NCBI GenBank assembly: GCA_964017235.1
Contig: OZ024931.1
Span: 19,692,189-19,756,188, forward strand
Length of the DNA: 64,000 nt
DNA from: Sabellastarte sp. h YS-2021
Lineage: Eukaryota; Annelida; Polychaeta; Sabellida; Sabellidae
Direction of reading: 5' to 3'
Positions 53,535 to 63,461 of the stretch are shown one piece after another (position 1 is the first letter of the stretch; every line of letters starts with the position of its first letter). Below the pieces are notes generated by a model that was given only the letters and a program-made list of their open reading frames with translations, did not search any database and was not told the origin of the DNA. Both the position numbers and the translations under genes were made by a program.

Positions 53535-53678
53535 TCTAAAAATTTTTCTATGTAATATTTCATTGATACAAGCAAATTGGTTATTCGGTACCTGGTTGTA
53601 TTTTTTACGGTTCATTGAAACATGCAGAGAAAAAATGGGTGTATTTATTGAATAAACCACGTATAGGTATCTAGTTTT

Positions 53679-53954
53679 TTATGTAGGATATATATACATA
53701 AATAAAACATTGATTTTAATAGTCCATATTTGGTTTGGGGAATGAACTCTCTTTCGTTTTGGAGGTTTATTCCTACTGGACATGGGTCGCTCAAGTTGTT
53801 CTTTAACAGCATTGAGGGTTTTCAATGTCTCTTCAGATATCCTGGTGTCTGGCATAGGTGTATCATAACCACTTGCAGGTTCTGAGGTCATTCTGACATT
53901 AGACATGGCATTACAGAATTCAGTCTGGCTAGCAGTTGTTGAAGGAGCACTCAT
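53679..53954 (-). CDS. Penelope-like ORF1-type protein (inverted copy)
   Basis: 91 residues, identical to 56643-56918 except one Pro/His change (residue 77). It contains a basic NKPPKRKRVH, a possible nuclear-localisation signal. No catalytic motif; function unknown. Confidence 0.5.
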   Translation of the reverse strand: MSAPSTTASQTEFCNAMSNVRMTSEPASGYDTPMPDTRISEETLKTLNAVKEQLERPMSSRNKPPKRKRVHSPNQIWTIKINVLFMYIYPT

Positions 53955-53989
53955 AGTAAAAACTAAAGAAAAAGATCTACTTCCTGCTT

Positions 53990-55320
53990 GTGCAAAGACT
54001 TGAAGGTTGATAAGCTTTGTTTATCTGCCTGATATAATTTACTCTGGGTAAATTGTATTTCGACTGGTAAAATTATTCTCAGTCTCATCAGAGGCTATGA
54101 GATATTCAGGTTCTTGGTCCCTAAGGTACTTTTGGCTTCCACAGGGGGAGCCCCCGGTTCAGAGCCTGGTTCAGGGCCGGTTCAGAGCCGGTTCAGGAGC
54201 CTGGTTGCAGGCTCCAGGTTGTGTAGGGAATTCCTGAAGTGTGGAGTGAATGTGTCTCAATTATCATGTGTATTTTGATTATTGGTTTTTTCACTCTGAT
54301 TTAAGTACTATAAAAATACAACTATATTGTCCTCATTTCGTAATTGATGGTGAGTATGGGTATCTCATTACCAGGCTTTTGTTAAGTCTCTATTTATAGG
54401 TTCCATCCAAATGAGAGTAGTTGTTAGCTTCATTAAAATTTTATTATTATGCTTCCTTATGTAATTATATTCTTTTGTGAATATAATTCATAATATAAGT
54501 CATACAGAGACAAGTTTGTGTCATAGAAATATTTATTTTAATAAGCTTTATTCACCATATTATCTTTATTTTTATAATAGGTAGTTATATTATTTTAATA
54601 TCTGTTAAAAAATAAAAATAACTTTAATTATTATATATAATATATTAGTATGTGTATTTATTTTTAATATTAACCAATTTGTGTTTAGTTAATTAGTTAT
54701 AAATAATATTGGTTTAAAATACTCCAAATATTTAAATATATTTTATACATATGAATATATTTATGTTGTGTTTTTGTACAGTATAATAAAATCAGTATAA
54801 AATAATAAATTATGTTATTATTGTTATAAACCTTTTCTGGTTTTGGATAGTATTAATGTGGCGTCTTAAACTTGACTTGTGTTTAAAATCTTGGTTGCAC
54901 TGACCACATTTATAATTGTTTTTATCCATACTTGTTGTTTATGATTTTAACCATCCAAGTACTAAAAATGACTTAGTGACTGATTTTGTGATGTCATTCA
55001 ATTGTATGACGTTTTTACGCGATGACGTAATTGTTGCGATTACGTCACTGCTATAAATCACTTTTTATATAATATTGAAGTGTTATTTTATTTTTAAATA
55101 ATTTTTATTTTATTTAGAAATAATTTATTATTTTTTATTTAAAGTGATCTATAATATTATATCTCATGCTCTGGAATATATAAACATGCTTATTTTATTT
55201 AAAATAATCCTAAATGCGATTATAAATGTCATTTGTGCGATATTTATAAAATGCCTATTAAATAACTCATATTAATAGTGATTATTTTTAAACCTTTTTG
55301 GGTTATTTTTAGGTGAATTC
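53990..55320 (-). repeat. Pseudo-LTR of the inverted Penelope-like copy
   Basis: Reverse complement of 58141-59520. Very AT-rich with TTATATATAATAATTA tracts; contains the hammerhead at 54027-54095 and the GAACCGGCTCTGAACCGG tandem (54170-54195). Confidence 0.85.
54027..54095 (-). ncRNA. Hammerhead ribozyme (inverted copy)
   Basis: Minus strand: stem I GCCT/AGGC, core CTGATGA, stem II GACTG/CAGTC, GAAA, a stem III of about 10 bp with one mismatch (TACAATTTAC/GTAAATTATA), and cleavage after TC. 69 nt, identical in layout to 56502-56570. Confidence 0.88.
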
Positions 55321-55405
55321 TGGTGATCTTCATGGCCATATAAGACAAAGAAGAAAGAAGGGTGACTACTGAGTGCATTATAGTCAGGATAATAACCAAG
55401 AAGAA

Positions 55406-55905
55406 TCACACAAATTGGTTTATGCCCATGGGAGCCAGAGAGTGCAGTTTGAATATCCAGGACAACTCAATACGCCTACGCTTGGAAGTATTGGATGCTT
55501 CAAACTTGGATGTTTTTGTGATTATGTCCATCACTTGTGAAGTGACGTGAGAAAGGGGTGTCTATTTTATCTGCCTTTTGTACAGAATGTCTGTGTTCAT
55601 ACATTCTTTGTCTAAATGCGCGTGAGGTTTCTCCCACATAATGTTTGTTGCATTTGGAGCAGGTAATCAGGTATATGACATTGGTTATTTCACATGAGAA
55701 ATGTTTGGGTAAGTTTTGAGGGTTGAATAACTTGTGTGTGAAGTTACATTGTACTGTTCCTTTCTTTTTGATTAAGGCGCAGTATGTGCATTTACCGAGT
55801 CTGGTGCATACAGGTAAGTATGGTTTTGTCCTTGATTCAGTAGTGGGGGGGGGGGGTAAATGAGAGTGGCATTTGTTAATTTATCATATTACAGGTTTGA
55901 GTGGC
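55406..55905 (-). pseudogene. GIY-YIG endonuclease domain of the inverted Penelope-like copy
   Basis: Minus-strand copy of 57571-58074. The stretch from the end of the RT remnant through CSKCNKHYVGETS is recognisable, with an altered segment near 55515-55545 where the forward copy reads NMQYSVLEWC. 5'-truncated at 55912. Confidence 0.8.
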
Positions 55906-55912
55906 CAATTTG

Positions 55913-56640
55913 CCACTACCTATTATAAAAATAAAGATAATATGGTGAATAATATATTATATATAATAATTAAAGTTATTTTTATTTTTTAACAGATATT
56001 AAAATAATATAACTACCTATTATAAAAATAAAAATAATATGGTGAATAAAGCTTATTAAAATAAATATTTCTATGACACAAACTTGTCTCTGTATGACTT
56101 ATATTATGAATTATATTCACAAAAGAATATAATTACATAAGGAAGCATAATAATAAAATTTTAATGAAGCTAACAACTACTCTCATTTGGATGGAACCTA
56201 TAAATAGAGACTTAACAAAAGCCTGGTAATGAGATACCCATACTCACCATCAATTACGAAATGAGGACAATATAGTTGTATTTTTATAGTACTTAAATCA
56301 GAGTGAAAAAACCAATAATCAAAATACACATGATAATTGAGACACATTCACTCCACACTTCAGGAATTCCCTACACAACCTGGAGCCTGCAACCAGGCTC
56401 CTGAACCGGCTCTGAACCGGCCCTGAACCAGGCTCTGAACCGGGGGCTCCCCCTGTGGAAGCCAAAAGTACCTTAGGGACCAAGAACCTGAATATCTCAT
56501 AGCCTCTGATGAGACTGAGAATAATTTTACCAGTCGAAATACAATTTACCCAGAGTAAATTATATCAGGCAGATAAACAAAGCTTATCAACCTTCAAGTC
56601 TTTGCACAAGCAGGAAGTAGATCTTTTTCTTTAGTTTTTA
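55913..56640 (+). repeat. Left pseudo-LTR of the Penelope-like element
   Basis: Direct repeat of about 58900-59520. Its first 140 bp include an 80-bp tandem duplication (CTACCTATTATAAAAATAAA at 55914 and again at about 56012). Confidence 0.88.
56502..56570 (+). ncRNA. Hammerhead ribozyme in left pseudo-LTR
   Basis: GCCT (56502) pairs with AGGC (56567-56570); CTGATGA at 56506-56512; stem II GACTG (56513-56517) with CAGTC (56531-56535); GAAA 56536-56539; stem III about 56540-56549 with 56555-56564; predicted self-cleavage after C56566. Hammerheads in Penelope pseudo-LTRs are established in the literature. Confidence 0.9.
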
Positions 56641-56642
56641 CT

Positions 56643-56918
56643 ATGAGTGCTCCTTCAACAACTGCTAGCCAGACTGAATTCTGTAATGCCATGTCTAATG
56701 TCAGAATGACCTCAGAACCTGCAAGTGGTTATGATACACCTATGCCAGACACCAGGATATCTGAAGAGACATTGAAAACCCTCAATGCTGTTAAAGAACA
56801 ACTTGAGCGACACATGTCCAGTAGGAATAAACCTCCAAAACGAAAGAGAGTTCATTCCCCAAACCAAATATGGACTATTAAAATCAATGTTTTATTTATG
56901 TATATATATCCTACATAA
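56643..56918 (+). CDS. Penelope-like ORF1-type protein
   Basis: 91 residues, ATG 56643, immediately after the pseudo-LTR. Ser/Thr-rich N-terminus, a helical SEETLKTLNAVKEQLERH and a basic KPPKRKR, ending in a hydrophobic tail probably read from non-coding sequence. Preserved in both copies. I do not recognise the family. Confidence 0.5.
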   Translation: MSAPSTTASQTEFCNAMSNVRMTSEPASGYDTPMPDTRISEETLKTLNAVKEQLERHMSSRNKPPKRKRVHSPNQIWTIKINVLFMYIYPT

Positions 56919-57120
56919 AAAACTAGATACCTATACGTGGTTTATTCAATAAATACACCCATTTTTTCTCTGCATGTTTCAATGAACCGTAAAAAATACA
57001 ACCAGGTACCACCAAACATCCTGGTTAAGATAACCTGGAACCCACCAGGCTCCCCCAACTATAACAAAACTTACCTTAAGGCCAACCCACCCGTAATTCA
57101 AAATAAGGTTCATTCCAAAC

Positions 57121-57570
57121 ATGTCTAGCATTGAGGAACCATACTTTTTAGACACCCTCAGATCTCAGGCCAAAACCGCACAACCTGGTATCTTACCTAA
57201 GAATATCAAGTTTGAAAGTTATATTGGACATACAGTAATAAATATATCTAATGTCACCTTGGACAAGGACCAAATAACCGCCCTAGAGAAGGGACTTACC
57301 TTCTGTCCAACACCTGGCCTACCTGACAAATCTCAGATATGGTTAGACTCTAAAGAATTCCACAGAAGATTAGAACTGATGGAATTCTTCAGTAGAGATC
57401 AAAATGACGTACCACAACACTCTATGAGCTTTAGTTTCAATGGAGACCACTATCTCCAAATAGGTGGCACTGCAATGGGCACAGCAACAGCACCAAACTA
57501 TGCAAACCTGTTTATGGACAGATTTGAAACTAAGGCATTGGCAAATTGGCCACTCAAACCTGTAATATGA
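57121..57570 (+). pseudogene. Penelope-like reverse transcriptase, internally deleted
   Basis: 150-residue frame. The N-terminal part ISNVTLDKDQITALEKGLTF with CPTPG is the usual Penelope RT leader. It jumps near residue 90 directly to the RT block FNGDHYLQIGGTAMGTATAP, then NYANLFMDRFE. The fingers, motif A and the YxDD region after this block are absent; the frame stops at 57568. An internally deleted, non-autonomous derivative. Confidence 0.88.
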
Positions 57571-58074
57571 TAAATTAACAAATGCCACTCTCATTCCCCC
57601 CCCCCCACTACTGAATCAAGGACAAAACCATACTTACCTGTATGCACCAGACTCGGTAAATGCACATACTGCCCCTTAATCAAAAAGAAAGGAACAGTAC
57701 AATGTAACTTCACACACAAGTTATTCAACCCTCAAAACTTACCCAAACATTTCTCATGTGAAATAACCAATGTCATATACCTGATTACCTGCTCCAAATG
57801 CAACAAACATTATGTGGGAGAAACCTCACGCGCATTTAGACAAAGAATGTATGAACACAGACATTCTGTACAAAAGGCAGATAAAATAGACACCCCTTTC
57901 TCACGTCACTTCACAAGTGATGGACATAATCACAAAAACATGCAATACTCTGTGCTAGAGTGGTGTACACCAAAGTTTGAAGCATCCAATACTTCCAAGC
58001 GTAGGCGTATTGAGTTGTCCTGGATATTCAAACTGCACTCTCTGGCTCCCATGGGCATAAACCAATTTGTGTGA
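57571..58074 (+). pseudogene. Penelope-like linker and GIY-YIG endonuclease domain
   Basis: Continues 5' of 57814 without an ATG: CTRLGKCTYCPLI, a zinc-binding-like Cys pair, then VIYLITCSKCNKHYVGETSR (the GIY-YIG signature as IYLI...YVGE) with RAFRQRMYEHR and a conserved HxxxxxH region, ending at 58074. This nuclease would nick target DNA to prime reverse transcription. A poly-C run at 57597-57607 interrupts the frame upstream. Confidence 0.85.
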
Positions 58075-58555
58075 TTCTTCTTGGTTATTATCCTGACTAT
58101 AATGCACTCAGTAGTCACCCTTCTTTCTTCTTTGTCTTATATGGCCATGAAGATCACCAGAATTCACCTAAAAATAACCCAAAAAGGTTTAAAAATAATC
58201 ACTATTAATATGAGTTATTTAATAGGCATTTTATAAATATCGCACAAATGACATTTATAATCGCATTTAGGATTATTTTAAATAAAATAAGCATGTTTAT
58301 ATATTCCAGAGCATGAGATATAATATTATAGATCACTTTAAATAAAATAAAAAATAATAAATTATTTCTAAATAAAATAAAAATTATTTAAAAATAAAAT
58401 AACACTTCAATATTATATAAAAAGTGATTTATAGCAGTGACGTAATCGCAACAATTACGTCATCGCGTAAAAACGTCATACAATTGAATGACATCACAAA
58501 ATCAGTCACTAAGTCATTTTTAGTACTTGGATGGTTAAAATCATAAACAACAAGT

Positions 58556-58675
58556 ATGGATAAAAACAATTATAAATGTGGTCAGTGCAACCAAGATTTT
58601 AAACACAAGTCAAGTTTAAGACGCCACATTAATACTATCCAAAACCAGAAAAGGTTTATAACAATAATAACATAA
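58556..58675 (+). CDS. Very short ORF with one zinc-finger-like motif inside the pseudo-LTR
   Basis: 39 residues: YKCGQCNQDFKHKSSLRRHI, a C2H2-type finger with the second His replaced (TIQN). The same peptide lies in the inverted copy at about 54794-54913 on the minus strand. It could be a captured exon remnant; translation is unproven. Confidence 0.35.
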   Translation: MDKNNYKCGQCNQDFKHKSSLRRHINTIQNQKRFITIIT

Positions 58676-59389
58676 TTTATTATTTTATACTGATTTTATT
58701 ATACTGTACAAAAACACAACATAAATATATTCATATGTATAAAATATATTTAAATATTTGGAGTATTTTAAACCAATATTATTTATAACTAATTAACTAA
58801 ACACAAATTGGTTAATATTAAAAATAAATACACATACTAATATATTATATATAATAATTAAAGTTATTTTTATTTTTTAACAGATATTAAAATAATATAA
58901 CTACCTATTATAAAAATAAAGATAATATGGTGAATAAAGCTTATTAAAATAAATATTTCTATGACACAAACTTGTCTCTGTATGACTTATATTATGAATT
59001 ATATTCACAAAAGAATATAATTACATAAGGAAGCATAATAATAAAATTTTAATGAAGCTAACAACTACTCTCATTTGGATGGAACCTATAAATAGAGACA
59101 TAACAAAAGCCTGGTAATGAGATACCCATACTCACCATCAATTACGAAATGAGGACAATATAGTTGTATTTTTATAGTACTTAAATCAGAGTGAAAAAAC
59201 CAATAATCAAAATACACATGATAATTGAGACACATTCACTCCACACTTCAGGAATTCCCTACACAACCTGGAGCCTGCAACCAGGCTCCTGAACCGGCTC
59301 TGAACCGGCACTGAACCAGGCTCTGAACCGGGGGCTCCCCCTGTGGAAGCCAAAAGTACCTTAGGGACCAAGAACCTGAATATCTCATA

Positions 59390-59458
59390 GCCTCTGATGA
59401 GACTGAGAATAATTTTACCAGTCGAAATACAATTTACCCAGAGTAAATTATATCAGGC
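59390..59458 (+). ncRNA. Hammerhead ribozyme in right pseudo-LTR
   Basis: Same 69-nt structure as 56502-56570, all core residues conserved; predicted cleavage after C59454. Confidence 0.9.
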
Positions 59459-59599
59459 AGATAAACAAAGCTTATCAACCTTCAAGTCTTTGCACAAGCA
59501 GGAAGTAGATCTTTTTCTTTGATCAGTAATTGGTTGTTACCTCCAATCTGATTGGCAGAAGTGTGGTCACCTTGAGAAAGAGTCAGTACCCTCTGCCAT

Positions 59600-60890
59600 T
59601 TGAATTTGGAGGTGACTGGGGTGACATTGAAAAATTTGGAAGCTTTGAATTTTGGTTTTACAAGTCCTTTATTTTTAGGGTTCTTAGTTTTTATTGTTTA
59701 TGTTATTACTAGACGACATGGTAGAAACAACCGCTCGTCAGTATATTCTCAGATATCAAGAGAGCTACAGCCTTCCAGTTCAGCTGCACCTGATGATTCG
59801 AAGTTTGTTGCCGATCTCCTGGCCAGTGACAGAGCTACAAAAATCAGACAAGTTTCTGATTCTGAGTCGTCAATTTCTGAAAGTGATTGTTAAGTGTTGA
59901 TAGCTAGCCCTAGTCAAAAACAATAAAATTAAGTCATCTGAATCTGATTCAGATCCGACTAGTTCACAGAGTGAAAATGTTACTGAACATGATATCAATG
60001 TTCAAATATTGAATCAACTGCAGTTGTTAGGCAGGAGACTTGACGAAATGGAGGCCAAAATTGTAAAACGAGTGTTGATATATCAAAGATCAAAAGTAAA
60101 TCTGTCAAGAAAGGTGTCAAAACCCTTCATACCCCAAGTCACAGTGGCTCCAGAGTGTTTAAAAATTCCGGATCTGTCCTCACTTAGACAGGACGCGTGG
60201 TTTCAAGCTAGAGTCAATGAATGTCTCAAAGAATTGCAAGATGGTGAAAAAACAGGTAAATGAACCGGTGAAGTGGCCTCACAAATACGTGCTTTTGTTT
60301 TCTAACAAGGAACATGTTTCATATGATCAGTTGTCGTTTACACAGTGGCTGGCTGGCTTTTGCTGCTTCATGAGGGAGGATAAAAATTCTGAAATCAAAG
60401 ATCACATGCTTGACTACTTTGTGGACCTTTTGGACGATGCTAATGATTTTTCTTGGGATTCGGCAAAGACCAGCCACGTGGTCCTCCTTTTTCAAATGGA
60501 ACAAGGTGAGGTGGCTAGCTATGCATAAGTTAAAAAAATTGTTAGAATCCGGAGGGCAAATGGCCAAAGACACATTAACCCTCTAATTCTTATTAAAATG
60601 TCAAGAAAACCCAACAAAAAAGTAAAAAAAACATGCCTTGCCAGTATTACAGTCAAAGCAATTGTTTACACACCAAGAGTCATGACACTACGGGTGTTCG
60701 ATACAATCACATATGTACAAAAACCTTCAATCATCCAGAGTCAGAATGTAGGATATTGCCCCTACATCGTCCCAGTCTCACGGTTCGATTATAACTGTAG
60801 ACTCAACATTGTCAAAGCACACTCACTGTCCACACACTCTGACCGGGGTTGCCATAAAATATGGCAGGTGTAATTCTATGAAAAGTGCTA
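59600..60890 (+). pseudogene. DIRS-like gag remnant
   Basis: Pieces: Ser-rich N-terminus to 59893; 60009-60263 with a Leu-rich NQLQLLGRRLDEMEAKI coiled segment; 60217-60528 with the conserved core VKWPHKYVLL, VSYDQLSFTQWLAGFC, DANDFSWDSAKTSHVVLL; then a decayed zinc-finger region to about 60870. The core matches residues 195-260 of the 5401-6528 protein. Confidence 0.8.
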
Positions 60891-61279
60891 ATCCAAGGTC
60901 GCCAAAGCCGATCAAATTATACAACACTTTTCAATCTTTATAAGATTTAGACCATTCACAATGAACTCCTCAAGACAACAATACTGTTTCTCACAACACG
61001 GTGTCACTGGTCATTCAACATGAAAAATTGCACACAATAAATCTTTGAATAAGCACTCCTACGAGTGCAAGTCTCCACTCATGCCTGACAAGGTTTCTGA
61101 CCCGCTCTTGGGTTCTCAGGAAAAAATATTTGGACGGGAATAAAAACAAAGCTGGGTTTTACACTGGGCTACTTAATACTGCTAGGCATGGTCATGATTA
61201 CTATATGAGCTAAACTACTATTGATAATAGAAATATTTTTCAACAGATAAGTTACACTTTGTTAGTCGCAAGGCCACTT

Positions 61280-62953
61280 CAATGGCTGATAATATACATG
61301 AAGGTGGGCACTTAAGGGAGTGCAAAACTTCTCTCTTCGTTGATGGCAAACATTATAAGCCTGGTTTGGATGTTCAAGAAACTTCTTTATTGGAGGGGAA
61401 TAAAACGGAACTGGGTCTGGGGCAAGTCTTAGTGAAACAAATCAGCTTAATAATGGCAAGAATGCGGCTGAGGATTGTGACTTGATAGATACTTATGAAT
61501 TTGACAAAGTTGTTCACGAAAACTGTTACCCATATAGGCTGCAACTTTATAATTGCAACAGTACACAGCAGCATGATGCAAACACAAGGCTGACTTCGCG
61601 TGTAAATTTAACTTTGTGTCACAACAACGGCATAACTTTGGGTTTTGCCCTTTAAGTCCTTTGCAATCATATGTTGGGGAATCACCAAGATGGGACCATA
61701 TTCCAGACATCATTAAAGCAAACCTGTGATCAAAAATAGTGGTAAACCAAATTTCTTATAGTGTAGGATACAAGTCACACCTTAATATACCTAGTTGGCG
61801 TGCACACTTAGTGAATTATTGGGAAACACTACTTTTGGATCTGTTGCAATATGACTTCCCTTTCCATGAGAAACCTGTACCCTTACATGTGACCCCCCTT
61901 ATGGTCAGGGACAGGCAAGATTCTAACAAAAAAAACAAACAATTGATTTGATAATCTCTGCCCTTAGAAAAAATTGGCCCAGCAGCACCTAGGTTTTTAA
62001 GATAGATATAAGTCCAGCTTTTCGAGCAAATCAAGATAGTTCCTGGTGATATTGACCTCCTGGGCTTAAAATGTCAAGATAATTACTATATTGATCTTTC
62101 GGTCGTGTTCGGCTTTTGATGATTTATATTGACGATTTAATATATATTGGACTTCCCTCTGAAATTCATAAGGCTTACCAATATTTAATGGATTTGTTAC
62201 ATAAACTAGGTCTAGAAATCTCAACTAAGAAGCTAGTACCATCTAGTATCTGTGTCACGTGCATGGGTATACAAATTGACACAGTTTCTAGAAAAAAATA
62301 TATATACAATAAATCTATCAGGAAATTAGTCAACTGTGTCACACTTGGACCACCAAGTGGTACTGCAGCAAAAAATCCCCTCCCCCAGTCCCTGCTTGGT
62401 AGCCTTCTATATATTACGAAATGTGTGATGCCCGCTCGTTTTTTCCTTACCAGGATGTTGGCACTACTAAGAGCTAATCACCTAAAATACAAGAAATACT
62501 ACTAGACCAGTCATTTCTTTTTCAGGACTTTGACTGGTTCAGTAAAATTTTGGAAAGTTTTAATGGAGTTACCTACTACGACAAAAATATGTTCATGCAC
62601 AAGTCCATTTATACGCCTCTTTAAATGGTCTAGGAGGTCACTTTGATTCAATGGTATATGCTCTAAATATGCCTTTAGGTTACAATCAATATGACATTAG
62701 TCACTTAGAAATGCTCAATATAGTTGTGGCTGCAACAGTATGGTCCAATCATTGGTAAGATAAACGTGTGCAGATATTCTGTTGTGCAAGTTTTCACCAC
62801 TGGCAAAGCCAGAGACGTCATACTGGCCTATGTGCAAGTAATCTCTGGCTGATAGCAGACATTTACAATATTGACTTCCTATTCTGTCACATACCTGGTT
62901 TTGATTTTGTGATACTGGATGCTAAACAGATCACAGGATACAGACATTTGTGA
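61280..62953 (+). pseudogene. DIRS-like RT and RNase H remnant
   Basis: ORF2 leader at 61282-61735; then IPSWRAHLVNYWETLLLDLL (about 61786-61850). After a deletion comes the palm piece DISPAFRANQDSSW (62006-62045). 62116-62505 has the catalytic MIYIDDLIYIGLPSE and CVTCMGIQIDTVSR, and then LLGSLLYITKCVMPARFFL. RNase H-like pieces follow at 62690-62950, including LWLIADIYNIDFLFCHIPG. Active-site YxDD survives as YIDD but the frame is broken in several places. Confidence 0.85.
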
Positions 62954-62960
62954 GTTAGTA

Positions 62961-63461
62961 GATGCCAAATCGATCACAGGACAGATGGTTGGATAGAGTG
63001 GTCAGGTCAGATTAGATTGTATTATTGTATAAACTATTAACACCATCTTAGTTGACTGAAATCATTATTTTAATTGTTAAATGAATTTAAGTAAAACATT
63101 TGTCTTTTCCCGTTGCAACTTAAAAGCAACTGGTAATTGCTACTGCTCTTGCCCTGTGGACCGGAACAGTTTACATGGTATGGTTCGGCTAGCATGACTA
63201 CGTAGGAGCCTGCTGGGGCAGTTCACTGATCATTTTAATAAGTAGTGGTTTAATCTTAAGGCTATTGTTAGTTACTGTTTGTACTTGGGCTATCCAAATA
63301 GAAGTAGCTATGCTTCATTAGTTCCCACCTTTCTTTGTTAGGATCACTTTAAACGTTGGAGCCAAAGAGTATACATGAAAACACACATTCTAGTCCAAAG
63401 TTTGGATTTTAATATTTTTAGTGTTTTTATCTTCAACAAGTCAATTTTATATATGTTAAAA
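62961..63461. other. Gene-free stretch
   Basis: No coding or repeat structure recognised; probably the decayed 3' part of the DIRS-like element and the leader of the next ORF. Confidence 0.4.

Larger units (their letters stand above)
22982..53586. mobile_element. Polinton-1 (Maverick), interrupted by Polinton-2 and right-truncated
   Basis: The left TIR begins at 22982 (AGTAGTACTATTTGAGTCAA). The element contains a small leftmost ORF, the pol gene (split at 27992/47891), and minus-strand protease, MCP, basic protein, minor capsid protein and integrase. It then ends abruptly at 53586, inside the gene equivalent to 38884-39195 of Polinton-2, where Penelope-like sequence begins. ATPase, membrane, RING, PC4-like and BIR genes and the right TIR are missing. 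Excluding the inserted copy, about 10.7 kb remains. Confidence 0.95.
53587..55912 (-). mobile_element. Penelope-like element, inverted 5'-truncated copy
   Basis: On the minus strand it reads from 55912 (inside the coding region just after the RT remnant) through the GIY-YIG gene and pseudo-LTR into the MSAPST ORF region, ending at GGTACC (53587) against Polinton-1. It is the reverse complement of parts of 55913-59520. A 5'-truncated inverted copy abutting the forward copy is a known hallmark of Penelope insertions. Confidence 0.88.
55913..59520 (+). mobile_element. Penelope-like element, forward copy with flanking pseudo-LTRs
   Basis: Left pseudo-LTR (55913-56640, 5'-truncated), ORF1-like gene (56643-56918), RT remnant (57121-57570), GIY-YIG domain (57571-58074) and right pseudo-LTR (58141-59520). 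Penelope elements combine a telomerase-like RT with a GIY-YIG nuclease. Most of the RT has been lost, so this copy is non-autonomous. It ends at 59520 (...TCTTTTTCTTT) where the two LTR copies stop matching. Confidence 0.9.
58141..59520 (+). repeat. Right pseudo-LTR of the Penelope-like element
   Basis: About 1.38 kb, the most complete LTR copy. Contains CRE-like TGACGTAATC/ATTACGTCATCG sites (58438-58465), a short zinc-finger ORF (58556-58675) and the hammerhead at 59390-59458. Confidence 0.85.
59590..62960 (+). mobile_element. Decayed DIRS-like retrotransposon
   Basis: Remnants in the order gag-like, ORF2 leader, RT and RNase H, all on the plus strand with many stops and frameshifts. No tyrosine recombinase was found downstream, and terminal repeats were not seen. 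More decayed than the gag copy at 5401-6528. Confidence 0.8.
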
